DNA of 64,000 bases, from NCBI RefSeq assembly GCF_037975245.1, contig NC_092566.1, positions 6,450,001 through 6,514,000 on the forward strand. The letters run 5' to 3'. The first letter of the stretch is position 1; the number at the start of each line of letters is the position of its first letter. This document shows positions 38,601-49,483 of this stretch, piece by piece. Below the pieces are notes generated by a model. That model searched no databases. It was not told the origin of the DNA and saw nothing but the letters and a program-made list of their open reading frames with translations. Position numbers and translations under genes: made by a program. This stretch comes from Apostichopus japonicus. Taxonomy: Eukaryota; Echinodermata; Holothuroidea; Aspidochirotida; Stichopodidae.

Positions 38601-41600
38601 AACGTTGAATTTTTTATTACAATTGACTATTGAATGAAGGGAAAGGGATCTAAAATCATTCATATCTGACTTTAGTCAACCAAAATCATATCGGGAAAGA
38701 TGACATCGGGCATCAGGCTGCAAAGATTTTGTAAATGAAACGACTAACCACATACATTGAATTTGTTAGACACAACAACTTGTAGTGGTTGGATTGAAGG
38801 ATGCAAAAAATGTCCTTAGTAGGAATAATCAAATAGCTGTCAGGATTCAGTTCTCTCAGTTTATGTGGAAATAGTGTATATTATTGGGTCAGACCGTTTA
38901 TACAAAATTACCACTGGCCCAAGGGCAAAGTGCATGTATGACACAAAACATGAAGTGGCCCCTCCCCTTTCTCCAAGATATCAGTTTTATTGTACACGTA
39001 GATTTGCGATTTGACTCTCACATGTATTGGAATACATCTAAAAGATGGCAAATTGTATAAAAATTGCAATAAGTGATACTTGATAGACTTCTGAAAGTCT
39101 GAAGTTCAATGAATATCCTAACGCTGTGACGAGAGCTGCAGATGTTTAATATACAAAGTGACAACCAGTAGTGTACTCTATTTTGTGTACCTATTTTACA
39201 ATATTTACTGTAGCATGAGTTACCTGCCATTCAGGATTGTCACTCAGTAATTTGTTAGCAAACAAACTCACAAAATTGTGTTTGTTTATAATTATTGCCC
39301 TAAGTTTGTTTTTTATAGTGGTCTCCATTCAAGGTCGAAATCAAAGGCAAGCTGATACAACTGCCTACAGTTTCTTGTGAAACTACTCAATGCCCTTTTT
39401 TTAAACCGTTAACTGGTACAGCATTGCAAAATTAAATGATGAAAAGTTCAAATTGATGCACCAATTCATCCAAAACTGTATGTTTATAGTCCACAGGAAC
39501 ACACTGGTTTTCAGTATTTTATGAGATAAAAATTCATGAATTTCAAAAAAGGCAAGATTTGGTGGAACACTTATATCAGTCTATGTAGGGTAGCATGTTG
39601 CATATTAACTAATTCCTAAATCTGCTATGTATAGCTTAACTGTGCTTGATCTTGCTGTACGGTATTGCTAGAACTATATTCTTGCACCTGCTACATATTA
39701 ACATGACTGTGTATCATTTGGATGTACAGTAAGTGACCTTTGTAGCTGTTGCACCTGCTACATATTAACATGGCTGTGTATCATTTGGATGTACAGTAAG
39801 TGACCTTTGTAGCTTAATGTTGCACCTGCTACATATTAACATGACTGTGTTTCATTTGGCTGTACAGTAAGTGACCTTTGTAGCTTATTCTTGCACCTGC
39901 TACATATTAACATGACTGTGTATCATTTGGCTGTACAGTAAGTGACCTTTGTAGCTTAATGTTGCACCTGCTACATATTAACATGACTGTGTATCATTTG
40001 GCTGTACAGTAAGTGACCTTTGTAGCTTAATGTTGCACCTGCTACATATTAACATGACTGTGTATCATTTGGCTGTACAGTAAGTGACCTTTGTAGCTTA
40101 TTCTTGCACCTGCTACATATTAACATGACTGTGTTTCATTTGGCTGTACAGTAAGTGACCTTTGTAGCTTAATGTTGCACCTGCTACATATTAACATGAC
40201 TGTGTATCATTTGGCTGTACAGTAAGTGACCTTTGTAGCTTATTCTTGCACCTGCTACATATTAACATGACTGTGTACCATTTGGCTGTACAGTAAGTGA
40301 CCTTTGTAGCTCATTCTTGCATTTGCTAGATCGTAACATGACTGTGTATCATTTGGATGTACAAGTTATTAAATTACCATTGTAGCTTATTCTTGCACCT
40401 GCTACATATTAACATGACTGTACCATTTGGATGTACAGTAAATGACCTTTGTAGCTTATTCTTGCACCTGCTACATATTAACATGACTGTGTACCATTTG
40501 GATGTACAGTAAGTGACCTTTGTAGCTTAATGTTGCACCTGCTACATATTAACATGACTGTGTTTCATTTGGATGTACAGTAAGTGACCTTTGTAGCTTA
40601 ATGTTGCACCTGCTACATATTAACATGACTGTGTACCATTTGGATGTACAGTAAGTGACCTTTGTAGCTTATTCTTGCACCTGCTACATATTAACATGAC
40701 TGTGTCACATTTGGATGTACAGTAAGTGACCTTTGTAGCTTATACATGCACCTGCTACATATTAACATGACTGTGTCCCATTTGGATGTACATTAACTGA
40801 CCTTTGTAGCTTATTCTTGCACCTGCTACATATTAACATGGCTGTGTATCATTTGGATGTACAGTAAGTGACCTTTGTAGCTTAATGTTGCACCTGCTAC
40901 ATATTAACATGACTGTGTTTCATTTGGCTGTACAGTAAGTGACCTTTGTAGCTTATTCTTGCACCTGCTACATATTAACATGACTGTGTATCATTTGGCT
41001 GTACAGTAAGTGACCTTTGTAGCTTAATGTTGCACCTGCTACATATTAACATGACTGTGTACCATTTGGATGTACAGTAACTGACCTTTGTAGCTTAATG
41101 TTGCACCTGCTACATATTAACATGACTGTCACATTTGGATGTACAGTAAGTGACCTTTGTAGCATATTCTTGCACCTGCTACATATTAACATGACCATGT
41201 ATCATTTAGATGTACAGTAAGTGACCAATTGTAGCTTATTCTTGCACCTGCTACATATTAACATGACTGTGTTTCATTTGGATGTACAGTAAGTGACCAA
41301 TTGTAGCTTATTCTTGCACCTGCTACATATTAACATGACTGTGTTTCATTTGGATGTACAGTAAGTGACCAATTGTAGCTTATTCTTGCACCTGCTACAT
41401 ATTAACATGACTGTGTACCATTTGGCTGTACAGTAAGTGACCTTTGTAGCTTAATGTTGCACCTGCTACATATTAACATGACTGTCACATTTGGATGTAC
41501 AGTAAGTGACCTTTGTAGCATATTCTTGCACCTGCTACATATTAACATGACCATGTATCATTTAGATGTACAGTTAGTGACCAATTGTAGCTTATTCTTG

Positions 41601-44600
41601 CACCTGCTACATATTAACATGACTGTGTTTCATTTGGATGTACAGTAAGTGACCAATTGTAGCTTATTCTTGCACCTGCTACATATTAACATGACTGTGT
41701 TTCATTTGGATGTACAGTAAGTGACCAATTGTAGCTTATTCTTGCACCTGCTACATATTAACATGACTGTGTTTCATTTGGATGTACAGTTAGTGACCAA
41801 TTGTAGCTTATTCTTGCACCTGCTACATATTAACATGACTCTGTATCATTTGGATACATGTACAGTAACTGACCTTTGTAGCTGTTGCACCTGCTACATA
41901 TTAACACGACTGTCACATTTGGATGTACAGTTAAATGACCTTTGTACCCTATGCCTGCCCCTGCTACATATTAACACGACTGTCACATTTGGATGTACAG
42001 TTAAATGACCTTTGTACCCTATGCTTGCACCTGCTACTTATTAACACAACTGTGTAGCATTTGGATGTACAGTTATTAAAGTGACTTTTGCAGCTTTTTC
42101 TTACATTTGCTACAACACATTCATGTATCATTTTGATGTACAGTTGTAAAAGGTGTCACAGCCGCTCCCCAAGCAAACAACCTCACCACCTCTGATAGCG
42201 GAAGCACTGCATCCACTTCCACAGGTATTTGTCAAAGAAACCCATCTTAACTTTCATGTTCCTGCATTTTCCTGCCTTCTTCTAAAAATTCCTCTCCTAT
42301 TTCATCTGCATCGTTTGAAATGTAAAGAAGCTTCAGCATAATTTTGTATTTCTGCCAGTCCGGGACAATAAACCAGTGCTAACACCACTCTATACTGTCC
42401 TCTGGTATATTGCTTCAAAGCACTCGTACTGACAGTTTGAACAGTTCCTAAACCTTTCCGTGTACCATCGGTAAGATGGTTTCGAAGCATGAAATGAAAG
42501 GACAGTATAAGAATAAATTGTCTCAACTGGGTGTGTGTGCATTAACTGTACTCGTCTCATTTGCATAATTTTCCTTGTAATTTGCATGTTCCATTCTAAT
42601 CATTTGCATGTTCAACCAAATTATTTTTACAGAGACTTTGGTTACATTGCTTTGAGGCATGGTTCAGATTATATTTACAGAATGATGGCTTATAGAATCT
42701 GAATTTATGAAAGGTTGACAACCAAACATGCTTCATTATTTCCAATTTTGGTTCTACCATTTCGTCAAGTTATTTTTATTAGATAGATACAATTTGACAA
42801 AACCGCAGTCAGACGTTTGGTTTGAGTTTTGCATTTTTGATTTCTTTCTTTCTCAAATTATTATTTTTTTTTTTTTGTTCCATACAATAACACTAAACTC
42901 AGTCAGAGTGACATTACCTTGATGCTAAATGTGCATGAAGAGATTTTACCACTTTATTTGAGGAAGCCCTCCTTCTTTCCTTTTCTTTCCTTTTTTTTCC
43001 TTTTTTTTTTTTTTCCCAGTAGAATATTCATTAAATACACTATTTTATAACAAGTTTTTACGTTTTATTCACACCAATAACTTGACACAAACAAACGTTG
43101 TAAAAAAGTCTCTCTGCATTAATACCACAAGAAATAATGTATTGTCACTCATGCATCTAAAATAATAGTTTTTTTTTCATTATTATTCCCCAAAGAGGTG
43201 TAAATTGGCTGGGAATTCAGCCATTTAGTGGAACATGTGGTGCTCCGAGTGTTACATGCAAATTAGACTTGGCCAAGCAACTTCTACTATGAAAGGAGAG
43301 GGAAGTGAGGAGGTGGGGGAAGGGGAGGGGAATAAGGATCAATTGTTTGGGTACGAACATCAACATTAATGGGCACGTTTGTGTTCAAATCCTCCGTGCT
43401 AGAAGAATGCTAACCTTAAAGACAATACAAATATAGACAAATTACAAATGGTCAGATTGATAATTAACCTTTAATTGCTTAACGAATGAACTAATCTTTC
43501 TTCAATTTCTGAACAGATACATTCAACCTGAATCAGAATCAGAACGATGGCAACCAAGACTTAGTAAGTAAAAGCTACATTTATATCTAACATAAATCGT
43601 AACAATATTACTTTTCTCACGGTTCTCGGCTAGTCTGGAAAATAGGAGAGAAGTGAGGAGAACGGAAAAACCCTTTCCCTGAGTCTTGAAAGTCCTTGAA
43701 TTTTTGAAGATTTAATCTTGAAAATCGAGATAAGTCCGGAAAACTTGGCTCCATACATCATTGCAACACCTTGCATTATTGATATATATTTATAACTGTT
43801 TTGTTATGGAAGAAGAACGTATGTGCCAGGATCGCGCTCTCTCGCCCTCTCTGCTCCCTCACCCTCCCCGCTCCCTTGCCTTCTCCGCTCCCTCGCCCTT
43901 TAGTGTCTAGGCTTCACAAGTTCACAGTATACCATAAGATGTATTTTGAAGTAGGAAAAAAAAAGTCAGGAATTTCATTTGCTTAAAAGATTTTGAACCA
44001 TGCATTCTCAAAGATGGCTTCTTTCTAAAAAAGTATTTCATTCTCAAGGAAAGTTTTCTTTTTGGGGATGTTTTCACAGAATTATAAAAAAAAAATGATA
44101 AGAAAAAAAAAATGAAAGTTGTCGCCAAGAAAATCCGTAGTATTCAAAATAATTTATGCTAGGCAAACTCCACAAGCGTCAAAAGAATAATTGAAATTAT
44201 TCCCGTTTTTTTTTTTTTTTTTTTGGCCCCCCAATATTGCCAATGTCATTATAAATCTTGTCTGTTTTAAAATTGTATTTTTAATTTTTTTTATTTCTTC
44301 TTTCTTTCTAGTTTCAGGATGACAGTGAATCAACCTGTATGTATTAACCAGAATTTATTGTTTGAGAAGCATAATCTTCACATTAGCCAGAAAATACTTT
44401 ACATTTGTAAAACCTTGTGATAGTTGCAATAAGTGGTCTTCTACAGTAGCTGCATGATTTGTGTAGTTCATTTGGCATCCACAGCTTAATTGAAAATGTA
44501 TCATAATAAAAAAAATCCCCTTTACAATAAATCGCAAAGAATTTGTACGTTTCATTGTACAATAAAAATAACCGATTGTCCTGTCATTTGCCTGACTTTC

Positions 44601-47600
44601 AGAATGCTTACCGTCGATAATATTCAACATAATCCAACAAAATTTTTGAGAATCGCTTGCTCATCTTTTCTCTACAAATTCAATGATGGTGGTGCCTGTC
44701 TATCAGTCCAGGGCTACACTGTAGATGTTAATCCATTGTTGTTTTATAGCTTCTATTAATTTGACGGGGGGAAAAAATTACTCTTAGAAATTTATATAAA
44801 TAAGATGTGACATCCACATACTATTTGTAAGCAGCATTTGCACTTTGTTAACCGTGTACTATATTGATGCAACATAACTCTTTTAATGCTTTCCTGTTAA
44901 TTTGGGTAGTGTTTTTTTTGTGATCGGCTGACATAATGATTTAAACTACTTTGTTCAACCAGTGCTGTGATTAATGCAATATGTGATGAAGCGTTATGCA
45001 GATAGCTTGCATGTAATCCTTACTAAGCCGTGTTAACTTTTGAGAATGCAAGGAGGAAACCGATCCCTGCAAGGTCCATCAATATCATAGTGTGGAATCT
45101 GCTCACCTGTACCGGATCAGATCCCGCAATGGTCATGGCCATTTAGTGGAGGAGCCGGCCCCCACAAGGGCGATCACAGTGTGGATAAAAAGACCCAAGA
45201 TCTCGGGGTGACTGGACCTTGTCACTCTCCACACAAACACAAACCCACGCAACGTAGTACTATAACTAGCAACTGCAGGCGTTAATAATTTTGACTCGAC
45301 CTCACATTGTAACATCAGGATTTTCAAGAGTGATCAATTTATTTTACTCATATTGAAGAAGCCTTGAGTGAGAGGACTTTTGTTTGATTTGTTGGGAAGA
45401 GAATGTTACATAGGCTGTGTCACATTTCATTGTGAGTGAAGGTGTTTCTAATGTTAATAGTATATTCCAGTGTATGATAAATTAGGCACAGTGTCCATCA
45501 GTGCTTCAAACTGGGGAGAACTGGAGAGACTCGCGTTCAAAAACATTGGGCTTTATGGCAACATCATGTGTCATTTCACAAGCATAAAATGTCCCGTTAT
45601 TGTAACTAAACACCCTGTTGATTGCCATTCTCCATAGGGCAATATGCTACATATGTCTCTACTGAGGTAGAATGGCGAAAACCTCATTAGGTTCTTTCCG
45701 TGCATTGCACACAGTATCGCATCAGAACTGCGGTTTGTCTATTGTATGCAGAAGAAAGCAGAACAATTGTGGTCCTGATTGCGTCATGCTCTTTCGCATC
45801 ATTCATGTTGCAATCTCAAATGTGGAGGAGTTCAGGGTCAGCTTTGTTACCTCTCTGGGGGGGAAAACAGAATCCTTGCATTCTCACATGTGAACAAGGC
45901 CTAATGTGTGAGTGCATTCATTATGTGTGAGTACATGTATTATGTGTGAGTGCATGTATTATGTGTGAGTGCACGCATACTGTGTGAGTGTGCGCATACT
46001 GTGTGAGTGCATTCATTATGCGTGAGTGCATGCATTATGTGTGAGTGCATGCATTATGCGTGAGTGCATGTATTATGTGTGAGTGCATGTATTATGCGTG
46101 AGTACATGCATTATGCATGAGTGCATGCATTATGCGTGAGTGCATGCATTATGCGTGAGTGCATGCATTATGCGTGAGTGCATGCATTATGTGTGAGTGC
46201 ATGCATTATGCTTGAGAACCTTTTATACCCTAGTTAGAATGAGCAATAAAACCAGGTTCAATAGTTAGATATTTCTTTCTCTTTATTTTTCTCTTTTATA
46301 TTCTGCAGATGATTCTGCAGATTCTGCAAATGTAAGTATATCATTCAGAATCGTTGCAGATTATTTTCTTAACTTACCATTGTGATAGTAAAAGGACAGG
46401 TCATAGCCTGATGCCAAAAGAAAAAAATAACATCTTCCAGAAATTAGTAAAAAGCAGACTCTCAACTTCAAATTCTGGAGAGTATGAATTTAATGGTAAA
46501 AATAGTAATAATAATAATAATACATAATTTTTATATAGCCCCAAACAAACTACATGAAATAATTCTTGTAGCGCTTAACAAAATCATAGCAATTATAACA
46601 TATATGCTTTGGTGAAGAGATACATTTTGAGTGCTGATTTGAAACTGTTCACAGTATTGCATATTTTTATATGTTCTGGTAGAGTGAGTTCCAAATACAG
46701 TAACCAGTAGATTAATACATTGATGTCAGACTCAACCATAGTAGGATTGATATCAGTAAGGCCTGATTATTATTATTATCAATATTATTAAAAATCAAAC
46801 TGGTGACAGTAAATTGCTACAGTTATGTCATGTTTGTAGTTCATTGGCCTATGAATGTTCCCCTCCCCCCCTCCTCTGACTGAATATTGATGAAAGGGGT
46901 TAGCATACATTTTACAAGAGTTACAATTGTTGAGCTTACTGTAGGTAGCCTAACATATAGTCATCATTGGTGTGTAGGCTGACTAGGCTCAGAGTAAACC
47001 TAAGATGTGTTTTGGTCTTGAAAATGTCTTTTTAGTTGTTTAAAGCTAAGGGATCCATCAGGTTTTAGTGGTAATTTGTTCTACTGTCCATAGAGTATGT
47101 TCCTAGTGATAATGTCATTGTCTTTACCTATTGCTTCAGGATATGGTTTGAGTATGTTCTTAGTCATAATGTCATTGTCTTTAATCTATTGTTTTAGGAT
47201 GTCGTTCGAGTATGTTCCTAGTCATAATGTCATTGTCTTTACCTATTGTTTCAGGATGTCGTTCGAGTATGTTCCTAGTCATACTGTCATTGTCTTTAAT
47301 CTATTGTTTCAGGATGTTGTTCGAGTATGTTCCTAGTCATACTGTCATTGTCTTTAATCTATTGTTTTAGGATATCGTTCGAGTATGTTGCTAGTCATAA
47401 TGTCATTGTCTTTACCTATTGTTTCAGGATGTCGTTCCAGTATGTTCCTAGTCATACTGTCATTGTCTTTAATCTATTGTTTCAGGATGTCGTTCCAGTA
47501 TGTTCCTAGTCATACTGTCATTGTCTTTAATCTATTGTTTTAGGATGTCATTCGAGTATGTTGCTAGTCATAATGTCATTGTCTTTACCTATTGTTTCAG

Positions 47601-49449
47601 GATGTCGTTCGAGTATGTTCCTAGTAATAATGTCATTGTCTTTTATTCCTAGTCATAATGTCATTGTCTTTAATCTATTGTTTCAGGATGTCGTTCGAGT
47701 ATGTTCCTATTCATAATGTCATTGTCTTTACCTACTGTTTCAGGATGTCGATCGAGTATGTTCTTAGTCATAATGTCATTGTCTTTTATCTATTGTTTCA
47801 GGATGTGGTTCGAGTATGGTTCTAGTAATAATGTCATTGATTTTTATTCCTAGTCATAATGTCATTGTCTTTAATCTATTGTTTCAGTATGTCATTCGAG
47901 TATGTTTCTAGTAATAATGTCATTGTCTTTACCCTATTGTTTCAGTCTGAAGCGAATCAACAACCTAATGAAGAAACGAAAGAGGTACGTCTTTTCACTT
48001 TCCCTGTTTCCCGACAATCGTACCATTGCATGAAATCTATGCCAGTAATGCTTCACAGAGAAACTGTTAAGCTCCCAAGTGCAAGGATATGGCAAGTTTG
48101 CCACAGCACCGGTACAGGAATACGAATTGTAGCGCTACAAGAAGAGCGCCATGTAAATCGGCAAATATATGGCAGGAAAATAAGGCATATTCTAGTTTGG
48201 TGGCTAAACTTCAAAGTGTGTACCTAATACATATTATATCTTGTTTTGCCATCCATACAGACAAGTGGTCACGCAGGAGCTGATGAACAGATAGAAGCAG
48301 ATCGTAATCTCTTAATTGAAGAGGAGAGAAAATTCCTTGAACAAGAATCTAGCAGTCACTTCCTAGCATATTCTCTGACAGCTATCATCTTAGTTATGGT
48401 CACATATATTCTTTACCATAACAAACAGAAGGTATGGATGGAAGAAGTCTTTTTCATGCTTTTATATTTCTATAGTAAAAATGTAACAAAGTTCAAACAA
48501 ACTCTTTCACTCACAATTTTGTTTGGGCTGTAGAAACTCTGTACATACGCCTCTATGTAGCTTTAGCGTGATCTGAACCGCATCAAACTCATATATTTCG
48601 TATCTTGTTCAAATGTTCAGATATAAAATATTGACATGAATCCATATTTGTTGGAAGATATCATTGTGCAATATCTCTGTGATGTCGTACATGGACTATG
48701 AAACAAAAGCGATTTTTGTTTCTCATAATAATTGAAATGATTAAAAGACCTTGGAGAAAATAAGACAACTGTTTGAAGCCTGGACGATGTCTTATCTTCG
48801 TCAGGTGATTATGAATTGCACTTGCATTCACCAAAATTAAGCAGTTACTCCAATTTTTTTCAATGACAAAAACAAAGGATTCGATGTGTTGTCCATGAGT
48901 TTTTTCTACAAAAGAAAGCGGATTAAATTCAAATCGTCTATCTTGACAAAAAAGTGGGAGTCTGACTAGTATACTTCTTACACATGACCTCTTCACTCGT
49001 AAGTCCTCCAACTTGGTTATATATCCCGGTGGAGGCTGGAGGTTTTTTCACTGTTCTGGTTTTTTCAACTCATTACGATTTCAATTACATATATATTAAT
49101 TAACCTTTGTCGTTTACCTCCATTTCATTATCAAAGTCTGTTCAGATATCTCTTTGGAGATCCGGCTTTAGGAATCACAAATGATTTGGAGTTGGTTAGC
49201 ATCGTGTTTGATCTCTAGAGTAAGGCAAATATGTCACCAAAAACAGAACTAGTATTGTTTGATACAGGTGACAAACGCCTACAGTGGAATTACGACCTTC
49301 CTTACCCGTTTCGAACCTCTGGACGTACAATCAGCGTCCATAGCCTAGTGGTTAGGGTGTCCGCGTAGAGTGCGGGAGGCCCGGGTTCGAATCCTGATGG
49401 AGGCTAGAAGTTTTATCACTGTTCTGGATTTTCCAACCTACTACGATTT

Positions 49450-49483
<34 letters not shown>

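Noticed and set aside
39318-39380. Possible extra TGOLN2 stalk exon after 'tttttatag' at 39317
   Set aside because: The frame in phase is open only to a TGA and has no convincing donor before it; coding exons 6 and 7 already join in phase without it.
49334-49404. Possible serine tRNA gene (AGA anticodon)
   Set aside because: It lacks the long variable arm of serine tRNAs, has mismatched stems and is followed by a body shared with a truncated copy nearby, so it is a SINE head.
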